DNA of 64,000 bases. It comes from Brachionus plicatilis (taxonomy: Eukaryota; Rotifera; Eurotatoria; Ploima; Brachionidae). Of this stretch, positions 55,430 to 64,000 are shown in pieces. The number at the start of each line of letters is the position of its first letter. The first letter of the stretch is position 1. The stretch is taken from NCBI GenBank assembly GCA_010279815.1, contig QEOQ01000359.1:524688-588687 (forward strand), in the 5' to 3' direction. The notes under the pieces were generated by a model. It searched no databases. It had not been told where the DNA came from and saw only the letters and a program-made list of their open reading frames with translations. Both the position numbers and the translations under genes were made by a program.

Positions 55430-55930
55430 TGACTTGTTTTGACAACTTCTTACTGGCTTACAGGATTTCGTTTAGATTTTTTACTTGATTTTTTGGAAAG
55501 TCACTTTAACAACCGTTTTGATATATTTGGTATCACGTATTGGCGAACTTAACAAATTCAAGAGCTTTTCAGCGAAACAATTCAAGTGTGTTTACACCCA
55601 TATTGTGATAAATTTTTTATAGTAAATTCAAATATCCATTGGATTTTGTTATCTAATATCGACGCAACACAGTCGCAAAGCGATTAGATTTGTGAGCAAA
55701 CAATGGATCGTAAGTGGTTAGTCTACGATAGCTTAAATAATTTAGCAAATTTAAAAACAGTAAAGCGTATTATGCGAATTAATTCACCGTACTATTTCCA
55801 GGCATACTGTTTGCAAACCGAACTATTATACCGCAAATCGTATGAGACAATGATTTTAGACCCAACACCAAAAAGATTGGCAAAGATGTTTAACTTAAAG
55901 GTTGTTGGTTTCACTTTCGCCGAGCAATAA
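55430..55930 (+). pseudogene. Ulp1/C48-like cysteine protease relic of a transposon
   Basis: One frame gives FRLDFLLDFLESHF, then after a stop NSNIHWILLSNIDATQSQS, another stop, and the open frame 55703-55930 with DRKWLVYDSLNN. HW-x(n)-W.VYDSLN is the His and Asp/Asn part of Ulp1-type proteases found in several DNA transposons. The Cys region expected downstream is not recognisable; the end MFNLKVVGFTFAEQ is duplicated at 54683. The assignment is moderate because only two motifs remain. Confidence 0.4.
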
Positions 55931-55951
55931 AAAAAAGATTGTTTTAAACTC
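55879..55951 (+). repeat. Direct repeat, copy 2
   Basis: Partner of 54683-54757 with a handful of substitutions. It includes the stop of the protease-like frame and AATAAAAAAAAG after it. Confidence 0.75.
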
Positions 55952-56134
55952 TTTATTGATAGTATCAAAAAAAAATTTGATTTCTTGATAGAAAGATATA
56001 TAAAGATAAAAGATATATAAAATATAAAGTAAGAAAAAAAAAGAACTTATTTCGCATTTTGACAAATTATAAAATTAAAGCAAATTAAAATATTAAAATA
56101 TAAAAATAAAAGAAAATAAATAAATTTTTATAAA

Positions 56135-57309
56135 ATGGATGATGAGAATCGTCTTGAGGAGATTCAAAGGATTGAGAACGAGTTAATAAATCCTCGATTA
56201 AATCGTCAAGTAGATTTCGATTTAAAAGCGTTGTTCACCGCAAAATTGTGTTGGTTAAGACCTTTAAAATCAAAAACAGCAAAGGAAGTTGCTAGGGCAT
56301 TAATTGGGCAGTTGGATGCGAATAAATAAATCTTCAAATTGGTCATTAGCTTTGCTTATTGTTCAATTAATAAAAAATAATAAATATCATGAGGGAATTT
56401 TTTTTTCATATTTCTAATGATTAACATAATTTTGTTTTTTCAAAGCATTAAGATGACTCCATACAAAGCTTTATTTGGTTGTGAGATGTATTCTGGATTA
56501 GAATTGTTTAATTTACCTGGCGAAGAAAAAACAAAAATTAAAACAGCAGACAACTTTTTACTTTGCTAGGTTTTTTTTACATTAATTATTTAATTGGTTG
56601 ATTACTTTATAATTTACAGGTAGACATGATGATACTGAGCTCGAGATTGATGATGATGATGATGACAATGATTCATATTGTGATGATGTTGTTTCAAACG
56701 AATTGTTGAAAATACGTGATGAATTATCAAGCAACAAAAGAAAAGAACCAGAACCTGAGACTAAGTGTCAAGATGATCAAGAAAATTCTGATGATTTAGT
56801 TAAGCAACGCTCGAAAATTATAAAGGTAACTCGGTCAAATGTCAAAGATGGTCAAGAAAAATCGGTTCAAAAAATGTTGAAGAAAAATAAAAAAAATAAA
56901 TTCTTTTAAAAAAGGAGATTTAGTTTTGTTTAGAACTGACGACGTTGACCGTGGTATGGCCGATGATCAAAATATTTTATGTATTATTTTAGAGGTAATA
57001 AACGATCTTTTTAAGTTAGGTTGTAGAGCAGGTGTTCTTGATACTTTTGTAGCATGCAATTGTATCGAAAAAACTAATTTAGTTACTGAATTCAATCAAG
57101 AATTCATACCAAAAGATAAATAGGGGGATTTTATTAAAGTTAGCGCAAGAGAAGCAGTAAGACTTCTCTCAGTAGGTCACGGGCAAGGCTTTTTAAAATG
57201 CTCTTGTACTGGAGAGTGTGCAACGATGGGATGTTCCTGTCGTAAAGCAGAGATAAAATGTAGTTCCAAATGTCATGCAAAAATGCTTCAATGTAAAAAT
57301 TGTGACTAA
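56135..57309 (+). pseudogene. KRBA2-like integrase (Ginger/Gypsy-derived) relic
   Basis: The first frame (56135-56329) starts MDDENRLEEIQRIENELINP and reaches LRPLKSKTAKEVARAL, the start of an integrase core. A shifted frame continues SSNWSLALLIVQLIKNNKYH and MTPYKALFGCEMYSGL, so the segment with the catalytic D and E is deleted. Next comes an acidic/basic region (56634-56909). After a frameshift follows VLFRTDDVDRGMADDQNILC and, past a TAG at 57121, GHGQGFLKCSCTGECATMGC, CSCRKAEIKCSSKCH and CKNCD. The DVDRG..D.RNIL and Cys-rich end are typical of the KRBA2-like integrase proteins of invertebrate genomes. It is clearly inactive. The Ulp1-like piece just upstream could be from the same element. 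Confidence 0.65.
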
Positions 57310-57404
57310 AACGTATATTTGATTGATTCCAAATAATAAATTTAATTTTTTATAAATTCTTTTTTTTATTTAATAATTTGCCTAGTAACTTTTGGCAATT
57401 TACA

Positions 57405-57560
57405 AAATACAAAGTTTATATTGACATGTCATTTTACAAATTGACTTGGCAAATTATAAAAAAACGAAATTTTTACATTTTAACATGCCATTTTACAAAT
57501 TGTCAATGTCTTTTTACAAAATGACATATTTTACATTTTGACAGTGACATTTCAAATAAT
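57405..57560. repeat. Irregular array of TTTTACAAATTGAC words
   Basis: Variants of CATTTTACAAATTGACA occur about six times on either strand with uneven spacing (20-35 bp). It is a degenerate minisatellite. It lacks the constant repeat and unique spacers of a CRISPR array. Confidence 0.5.
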
Positions 57561-58683
57561 TTACATCAAAAGTTTTTTTTCTTTTAAGACAGTTTTTTTT
57601 ATTCTAATAAAAGGCTGCTGCAGTTATAAAAGTTTCAGGTCTCTAATTGTGGATTTGTCAATTTTAGGTTAAGAGTCTTTTAAATAGAGGTTTAGAAACC
57701 TCAAAGTAATGGTACAACTTTTTTAGAGAACCGATTTACGTCAGATAAAAATGATATTTTAAATTATAACATTCAGATGAATTAATTGAATTTGTAGAAT
57801 CTCTTTCTGAATTTTTGAATTAATTTTACTTAAAAGAGCAAGAAGTTAATGTAAATTTAATTAATGAATAAATTTTATCACAAGAAAAAGATGATGTAGT
57901 ACGTCAATTAAAACTAATAAAAGCAGGAAATTTTTTTTCACCAAAAAAACCAGAAAATTCTGGCAGAAACCTCAAGATGTATAGCAAAAACTAACAAAAA
58001 ATGCTTTAATTCTTTTAAATATAAATACTTTAAGTGATTTCATTGAAAGATTTTTTGCATTTCAGATTTGTATCAAAAAAAAACTATCAATATATAGATA
58101 CAGATTTTTTTATAAAGAAATGTTGTTTATAGGCTAATTTTGAAATTTTAAAAAAACTAAATCAAGATATTGAATATGCTTTAACAAGAAAACATATTAA
58201 CTAAAAATAAAAATTTAAATAAAATTTTTGGCCGAAAAACATTCTTGATAAACTTCTATTTTAACTTTTATAAATCGCATTTAAAATTAATTAATTTTCC
58301 CAAACTCGTGACACTTGGATTTACATAATGAGTTGGTATAGGTATCAGATGAGCTACTCGCATATCAATTTTGAAAGATTAATGCAGCCTCGATTACAAC
58401 TGGTGTGAACGCAAATAAATTTAATGACTCATCGCTATAAGAAATCAAGTCATTAAAATGTATAAGGCTAAATTAAGGAATATAAATAATCATTAGAAAA
58501 AACTTTTAAAATCAACCTACGTCATAGAAGAGTTAAGTAATTATACACTCGAATTTTTTTCATTTCCTTTATAGCGTTGAAATTCAAGAAAAGTTTTTGG
58601 ATTTAAAATATCCCGACATACTTAGAGTGAAATAAAGTTCGACTTTAATTTTATAAATTATATCTAATTATTTAAAATTTCAC

Positions 58684-58735
58684 GAAGTTAGGGAGTTAGC
58701 AAATTAGTGAGTTAGCAAGTTAGCGAGTTATCGAT
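58684..58735 (+). repeat. Nine-base minisatellite GAGTTAGCA
   Basis: Five to six tandem variants of GAGTTAGCAAGTTAGCGAG in about 50 bp. Confidence 0.6.
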
Positions 58736-58980
58736 GTCAAGGTTGAATAGTGAGAGAGAATAGATAATTGATTGATTACCAATTATCAATTAAGTATTAA
58801 TATATATTAAATATATATATATATCTAACAATTAAGAATTTGTTAATTAAGAATTATTATTTATTATAAATGTAAACGCAGTTTATTATTTTTTTTTGTT
58901 GTTCTTAGAGTCTTAGAAGTCAATGTAAATATATAAATATACTTTTAAAATTTTTTGTAAAATAAAATTTCAAAACTACA

Positions 58981-59344
58981 ATGTCAAAAAAGCAAGTAAC
59001 TATTGGTACAGCGTGTTTTAAAGCTAAAAAAAAATCTTCTGTAAATGTAAATTCCTTAATCAATTTAACCAATAATATCGAAAAGTACATGTCTGATTAC
59101 AAGAAATTTTGACCAAGAACTAATAAGAGTAAGACGTATTGAAAAATAATTAAAATTAAGAAAGAGTAAGATAATTGACTCTGCACATCTTCTTAATTTA
59201 AAACTAAATGATGATTTTGAGACCAAATTAGATGACAGCGATATAGCTGAAGAAACATTGCATCAAGAAGAAACACAAGAAGACGACGACGAAAACATTT
59301 TATCTCAAGAAGACATCGAAAAACTCAATGAAACAGAAAAATAA
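58981..59344 (+). pseudogene. Unrecognised acidic-tail protein, frameshifted
   Basis: The frame begins MSKKQVTIGTACFKAKKKSS and runs to about 59109. A one-base shift continues FDQELIRVRRIEK, one stop, SKIIDSAHLLNLKLNDDFET and an Asp/Glu-rich end (EETQEDDDENILSQED) to TAA. Length would be about 120 residues. I do not recognise it. It sits directly upstream of Helitron sequence and may be an accessory transposon protein. Confidence 0.4.
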
Positions 59345-59517
59345 TTTTTAAATGATTCCAAATTAAAAATAAATTAGATTAATTATTCTATTTCATGAAC
59401 TTACATAACATTTTATGCAATAACTAAATATCTAATGTAAACTTAAATATTATGCATAAACTTTAAAAAAATTTAAAAAATAAACCTATACAATTAATTC
59501 TTTTCGCAAATCTTAAA

Positions 59518-59875
59518 ATGGAAAAAAGAAGTGAGTCGACTGTCCCACTTCCACCGAAAAAAAAACCCAGGACTGATTTTTCAATTACGAATATTCTTAA
59601 AGTAAAGTTTAGTATGTATTGTAGTTTAAAATTTGTGATTTAAAATGATTTAACTTTATTAGACTCCTCATTACCAATTCAAAACGTATGGACTAATGTC
59701 TACGAGTTCTAAAAGTATAATCGAACAGCAATATAAACCACAAATTCCCAATTTGATTAACAAGTTGTCACAAGCGACTAATATAAGTCCCAAAAATAAT
59801 TCGCCTGTGTCCCTAATTAAACATTTAATCGAAAAATCATCGACGCTTATAAATAACAGTTTTGCTTGATTTATC
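59518..59875 (+). pseudogene. Unrecognised gene fragment with NLS and eh1-like motif
   Basis: Exon-like 59518-59602 encodes MEKRSESTVPLPPKKKPRTD and FSITNILK, followed by GTAAAGTTTAG. A second piece after TTTATTAG begins TPHYQFKTYGLMSTSS and is open to a TGA near 59870, then open again. PPKKKPR is a nuclear localisation-type stretch and FSITNIL fits the eh1 pattern (F-S-I-x-x-I-L) that binds Groucho repressors. It could be a captured transcription-factor start or a transposon protein; the match is short. Confidence 0.3.
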
Positions 59876-59946
59876 TCACGTTCTTCTCCAATAAGTCAAA
59901 ACATTAAATCCGCACATAAGTCGTCACTTACTCCAATTTTTTACAG

Positions 59947-60277
59947 TAGAATAATTGAATGTCAAATAGCTGTTGGATCTAATGATAAAAAATTGGTTTA
60001 CATACCGAGAACGCCATTGATTCCAACTGATGCAAGTTTACCTTTCGATTTAAAAAGGCTTCAATTTCCTATAGGACCAGCGTATGCAATGAGTATAAAT
60101 AAATCTCAAGGACAAACTTTAGAAAACGTAGGGGTTTACTTAAACGAACCTGTTTTTACTCATGGGAAATTATATGTAGCCTTTTCAAGAGTGACAAATA
60201 AAAAAAATCTCAAGATTTGCATGAATCATCTAAATAACTTAACAAAAAACATAGTTTATACTGAGGTTTTTCAATAA
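59947..60277 (+). pseudogene. Helitron Rep/helicase C-terminal exon
   Basis: After an acceptor-like TTTTTTACAG the frame reads IIECQIAVGSNDKKLVYIPR, LPFDLKRLQFPIGPAYAMSI, NKSQGQTLENVGVYL, HGKLYVAFSRVTNKKNL and ends TEVFQ. These are the last motifs of the Pif1-like helicase of Helitrons (QFP...AMTINKSQGQTL, HGQLYVALSRV). Only about 110 residues remain; the replication initiator domain and helicase motifs I-IV are absent, so this is a terminal remnant. Confidence 0.85.
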
Positions 60278-60325
60278 ATTTTTTAGTGTGTTCTGCAATT
60301 TTTTTTCTTAATTTTATTTAAATTT

Positions 60326-60356
60326 CCCCGGCAGCGAAGCAACGGGTATCTACTAG
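60326..60356 (+). mobile_element. Helitron 3' terminus (hairpin and CTAG)
   Basis: CCCCGGCAGCGAAGCAACGG followed by GTATCTACTAG forms a CCCG/CGGG hairpin about 10 bases before a terminal CTAG, with T next. This is the classical Helitron 3' end. It lies 49 bases after the stop of the helicase exon. Confidence 0.8.
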
Positions 60357-60403
60357 TATCATTAATTAAGGCTCGAAATAAAGAAGATGGGAGATAGCGT
60401 ATA

Positions 60404-61150
60404 TCATTGTGTCTTAAAGGCAAAAGTCTTCCCTGTATCTTTTGTTTATTACCAAATAAGACGCTTGATACATACACTTGATTTTTTGAAATTTTAAAGA
60501 ACCGTTTGCAAGTTAATCCTCATTCAATTAGTTCAGATTTTGAGCAAGTTAATCTTAATGCAGTAAATAATACCTACGACGACAAAGTTTCGTATGAATG
60601 CTTTTTCGATTATAAACAGAATTTATGGCGTAAAGTAAAGGATTTGGGTACCAGACAGCTTATAATGAGATTAGTGAGGTTCGTTTATTTTTTAAAAGTA
60701 TAGCATCGTTAGCTTTTGTGCCTGTAATGATGTGATTTATGCTCATGAATTGTTTAAAAAAAAAATGAAGAGTTTTCAAAAAATTATATCAATTTTATAA
60801 AATATTTTGAATCAACATATATTGGAGAGGTTAAGCGTGGTAGAGGTGTTGTTCTAAAAGATCCTACATTCAAACACGACCCTTGGAACGTTCATGTCCG
60901 AAATATAGAAAAAATGCTTCGAACAAATAATAACATTGAAGGCTGGCACTCAGCATTACAAAATTTTATTCGAAGATCTCCTGTTATTTGTGCTTTTATT
61001 GATAAAATCAAGTTGGAACAAGCCAAAATGAAAGCGATTCATTTGCGATTGGTCACATGAAGATTACCAAAAAGTGAAGCCACTTACATAGAGTTACATA
61101 ATCTCATAAGTGAAAAATTAAAGACTATTCAAATAGAGCAAATTTTGGTC
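60404..61150 (+). pseudogene. MULE-type transposase C-terminal relic
   Basis: The first frame gives PCIFCLLPNKTLDTYT, LQVNPHSISSDFEQVNLNAV and ECFFDYKQNLWRKVKDLG. After frameshifts it gives YFESTYIGEVKRGR, DPWNVHVRNIEKMLRTNNNI and EGWHSALQNFIRRSP, FIDKIKLEQ. These follow the C-terminal half of Mutator-like transposases associated with FLYWCH proteins (CFFHF.Q.LWR.V...G; LWNV......R.NN..EGWH). Stops at about 60450 and 61058 and at least two shifts show it is dead. The Helitron end abuts it on the left, suggesting insertion of the Helitron into the MULE. Confidence 0.75.
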
Positions 61151-61374
61151 AAAATTTTGACCAATATTTGCTCAAGTTCATTAATTAAACAGGAAAAATC
61201 CACTGTCAAGTAGGCTTTCTGACAGAAAATAAATAAGTTCAGATCACAGAAATCTTCAAGGCAAATTTTATTATTTTTAAAAGATAATAAAGAATTTAGT
61301 ACGGCCTATCACTTTCTTATAAATTACAAAAGCCTTTATAAAAAACTCTAAGAACTAGCAAGATATGGTCTAGA

Positions 61375-61740
61375 TCGGATTCACAACCTCGTGTTAAAAA
61401 ATTTAGACTTAATTTGAAATAATCATGATCGCTAAGAAATCTTCTCATACTAAAGACCCTAATAGCTTTCGTTCAATTAGTATGGAAAGTTACTAAAACG
61501 TATTATTTACACCAGAAAATATGATTTTCTGCAGAACAATAAATTACTTATACAAGAGCAGTCAGGATTTAGAAAACATAGACGCACTGCAGATAATTTT
61601 TATTTTCTTATTCAAAAAGTTGAAAAGTCTTCTAATAAAAAGAAAAAAGTACGTTATCTATATTTTGAAATTTCTAAAGCTTTTGATAAAGTTTGGCACG
61701 ATGGACTTTTTTACTATTTAATTAGAGTTAACTACCTCCT
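61375..61740 (+). pseudogene. LINE reverse transcriptase fragment (palm, early motifs)
   Basis: Successive frames read HTKDPNSFRSISMES, LQNNKLLIQEQSGFRKHRRT and KKKVRYLYFEISKAFDKVWH then DGL. These match the fingers and A motif of non-LTR reverse transcriptases (QSGFR...ST.D; ..D..KAFD.V.H..L). The catalytic Asp of motif A is replaced by Glu. The YADD part is absent. Confidence 0.7.
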
Positions 61741-61995
61741 TATCTTATTTATTGGATAAGATTAAAAGTAAAATGACACAAAGTTTATTTCTGAGACATT
61801 TTGCGTTATTAAATCGTGTTTTACATCCAAGTGTACTTTGATAATATGGATTTGATGTTCACATTTGGTGCTGTTCGTCATTTTCAGGACATATGATACA
61901 GCTAGTAGAATTAGAGTGCTGTGAATTTGAGAGATTAAAAATTATTAAGTAAAAATCCTAATTATGTTCATAAAAAATACCAATTCGATTTTTGT
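61741..61995. other. Sequence between LINE fragment and MITE
   Basis: About 250 bp with no recognisable feature. Confidence 0.4.
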
Positions 61996-62435
61996 GGCAA
62001 ATTGAAGTTTCAGATCAAATTTTAAGATCAAAACGATCATTTAAAATTTTAAAACTTAATTAATCTAATGATTTTTATAAATACAAAAATACAAAATAAA
62101 TACAAAACATTACTTGACATGTTATGTCTAATAATGGTTCATTATCAAATTAACTTCAAAATTATTGATCTCTAATTTATTCAGTCAATAATTTAAATAA
62201 TTCAGGTTAAGTTAATTCACAAATTCAAATTTATAACTTTTATATCCATTCATTCAGACTGGAATAATTTTATTTTTCCACATAAATAAATTAAAAATTT
62301 AAAAACAGTGAATTTTTTTTTTAAAGTAAATTTTCATTAAAATTAATTAAAATATTTAAATCTATTAAAGTTCAATAAAAAGGAATAATTTAAAATTTTG
62401 ATCTTTTGATCTTGATCTTAAACTTCAATTTGAGG
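61996..62435 (+). mobile_element. MITE family 2, intact copy 2
   Basis: Starts GGCAAATTGAAGTTTCAGAT and ends with TTGATCTTAAACTTCAATTT, the inverted form. It is collinear with 47179-48420 without the GGCC insertion, and so represents the pre-insertion state. Confidence 0.8.
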
Positions 62436-62584
62436 TTTTTTTAGACAAATATATACCAAAAAAATTTTTATTTTAAAAAATTAATAAGTTTAAATAATAA
62501 TTTATGTTTTTTTAAATTTTTTTTATTTAAGTGTTGTTTTTAGGTTTCACCTATTTTATTTTATTTTTCCACCTAACCCGCTAG

Positions 62585-62830
62585 TGTGTTATAGTTATGC
62601 AAGCCGATGATCAAGGATTCAAACCTGCTGAGAAAGGATATCTTCAAAATATCTCTGCAGTAAGGGACGAATGTTTAAATTATTTTCATCATAAAAAAAA
62701 AGGATACCGGCTTCGACTGGGTAATAAAGCGGTGTAGATGACCAACTCGATGCAGTAACCTCTGTGTCAGCTCGGAACTGTTGCTCAAATAAGTACTGGA
62801 AAAGGAGATGAGAGTTTCCCTATTATCCCC
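62585..62830 (+). mobile_element. tRNA-derived SINE-like repeat, copy 2
   Basis: Head GTTATGCAAGCCGATGATCA, AGGATTCAAACCTGCTGAG, then a body with GGCTTCGACTGGGTAATAAA, GCGGTGTAGATGACCAACTC and GATGCAGTAACCTCTGTGTC. It matches the reverse complement of 41405-41660. Confidence 0.6.
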
Positions 62831-63300
62831 TAGGATAGAAAAGAAAATCACTTTCTTCCGAAGTTCCATTTTCATATTGACTATTTTTTTGGATAAATCT
62901 TCAAAACTGATATAAGTCTCGTGTTTTTATCTCCTTTTTTATGATCGCTAATTAGTGGCAGACTGATACACATTTTTTAACTTTAGATTATTTCAAAAAT
63001 AAATTTAAAAATTACAAATTTTGTCAAGACAGAATATCTTTTAAGTTTGAGCATTAAGTTAATTTTTTAGCAAGCCAATTTTTTTAATTTCACAAATGAA
63101 TCAATCGAGATAGCTTAGTGAATTTAATCGAATATAGTAAAAGTGAAAGTATGATTCAATTTTCTTTAAATTTTTTTTACTAAAAATTTTATTTCAAAAA
63201 TAAAGTGTGGTAGCAATTCTTAAGCTTGTTTTAAGAATCAAGAGTTTTAAAAAAAGTTAAATTCAAAATAAACAAATTTTGTTTTAAAATTCAACAAATA
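62831..63300. other. Intergenic A+T-rich sequence
   Basis: No gene or repeat recognised. Confidence 0.4.
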
Positions 63301-63302
63301 GT

Positions 63303-63330
63303 TTGGCTCTGTGGTTAGAGTCAAATTCCA
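63303..63330 (+). repeat. tRNA A-box-like sequence
   Basis: TGGCTCTGTGGTTAGAGTC closely fits a tRNA D-arm/A box (TRGCNNAGYNGG then GTTAGAG). No B box follows, so it is at most a SINE or tRNA fragment. Confidence 0.35.
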
Positions 63331-63602
63331 TTGTGTAAATTAAATAAATAGTAGTAGTAGTAGTAGTAAATAATGCTATGGGAGACTTGAGTCTCCAAGT
63401 AGTGGCGCATGTAGACGCCCCACTTTAACAGCCAATTGCCGATTTTTTTTAAATAAGCTATTTTTAGAAAACTTATTTTACATTTTTTTAAATAACTTTC
63501 TAATGAATATTTTAAAATAACTATCATTTTACACTGTTCTAAATAAACTATTTTTAGATGCAAGAAAAATATCTAAATTTATAAAAGTATTATTAAATTA
63601 AT
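63331..63602 (-). repeat. LINE 3' untranslated region, hairpin and trinucleotide tail
   Basis: On the minus strand, after the stop of the LINE frame, comes A+T-rich sequence, then GGAGACTCAAGTCTCC (a perfect hairpin) and a tail of ACT repeats. The layout parallels the other LINE family here (GAGCTTAAGCTC plus A-rich tail), but with different sequences. Confidence 0.6.
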
Positions 63603-63998
63603 TTATCTAAGTAGCTTGTCGATTCTTTTTTTAAAAATGTTTGTATTGCTGACACTCTTTGTCACCGCATCCAGCGTGTTCCAGTTTCCTGCTGTTCGGT
63701 TAATGAAAAAGTTGTGTCTCACTCCACAATTGCGGATCAGCTGTCGCTCGATAGCCTTATGGCAAGTTCTTGTGTTCCCTGCCGGGCTTTCTAGACCGTC
63801 CGAAGCCAGCTTTTGATCCCCATTTATGAATGTCACCCGATCATGACGATGCTGAATTTTGTGTAGTTGGATGAGATCACCACGCCTACGTCTCTCTTCT
63901 AGGGTACTCCAACCAAGAGCCTCTCTTCTCTCGACGTATGGTTTATCCTTCAGTTCTGGTACTAGTTTCGAGAATCGTCGCTGGACTTGCTCCAGGAC
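63603..63998 (-). CDS. LINE (CR1/Rex1-like) ORF2 C-terminus, partial
   Basis: An open frame of 131 codons enters from beyond the right edge and ends at 63603. It reads VLEQVQRRFSKLVPELKDKP, REALGWSTLEERRRRGDLIQ, then RNCGVRHNFFINRTAGNWNT and FKKRIDKLL. This is the typical end of CR1-type reverse transcriptases (LE.VQRR.TK.....Y..RL..L.L..LE.RR.R.DLI; R....FF..R....WN.L). There are no internal stops, so the copy may be young or even complete outside the window. Confidence 0.8.
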   Translation of the reverse strand, partial: VLEQVQRRFSKLVPELKDKPYVERREALGWSTLEERRRRGDLIQLHKIQHRHDRVTFINGDQKLASDGLESPAGNTRTCHKAIERQLIRNCGVRHNFFINRTAGNWNTLDAVTKSVSNTNIFKKRIDKLLR

Positions 63999-64000
63999 AT

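Larger units (their letters stand above)
57310..58980. other. Decayed sequence with short repeats, no gene
   Basis: Contains a cluster of ATTTTACAAATTGACA-like words (57400-57560), a fragmentary coding-like patch at 57780-58190 with no recognisable protein, and the small minisatellite at 58684-58735. Around 58800-58830 there is a TA run. Confidence 0.4.

Noticed and set aside
57405..57560. Possible CRISPR-like array
   Set aside because: Repeats vary in sequence, spacing and strand, and the genome is clearly eukaryotic.

Overview
The window is a very A+T-rich (by eye about 75-80%) stretch of an animal nuclear genome. Genes have GT-AG introns (one GC-AG), most introns are tiny, and five metazoan genes are recognisable among dense transposon debris. 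The protein set, small introns and acceptor-like AGs just before several start codons without an upstream donor fit a small invertebrate with spliced-leader trans-splicing. A monogonont rotifer such as Brachionus is my best guess, but it is an inference and not shown by the sequence. One assembly gap (Ns) lies at 29815-29985.

Host genes, left to right: DCAF7 (WD-repeat adaptor, +, 4 exons, 4114-11145); an EF-hand/coiled-coil/Rab gene of the CRACR2A-RASEF type (+, 16595-22253), whose two halves do not join in frame; a gamma-glutamylamine cyclotransferase-like gene (+, 22877-23483), convergent with LRRC56 (-, 6 exons, 28228-23640), a cilium gene with an RFX-type X-box upstream; and a single-exon ZFP36/tristetraprolin-family CCCH gene (-, 40463-39630) with an AU-rich element 3' of its own stop. 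A WDFY3/ALFY fragment near the left end (2064-2893) is broken by three stops and a frameshift and sits between inverted repeats.

Mobile DNA fills the rest. Four elements or remnants share the end CCGTA(T/A)TCC, three with visible TA duplications (5604-6654, 12840-13010, 14635-15141, 49213-50259). Two of these landed 17 bp apart in homologous positions of two copies of the same non-LTR retrotransposon. Other items are two related MITE families, a GC-rich hAT-like foldback full of GGCC words (47438-48139), a piggyBac relic, tRNA-derived SINE-like copies, polypyrimidine hairpin elements and several LINE 3' tails with a conserved hairpin. From 54 to 62 kb there is a graveyard: Ulp1-like protease, KRBA2-like integrase, Helitron helicase with its hairpin/CTAG 3' end, MULE transposase and LINE reverse transcriptase. 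A LINE 3' coding end on the minus strand closes the window.

The 30-39.5 kb block has no gene and little recognisable transposon coding sequence, but holds diverged direct repeats of non-coding blocks.
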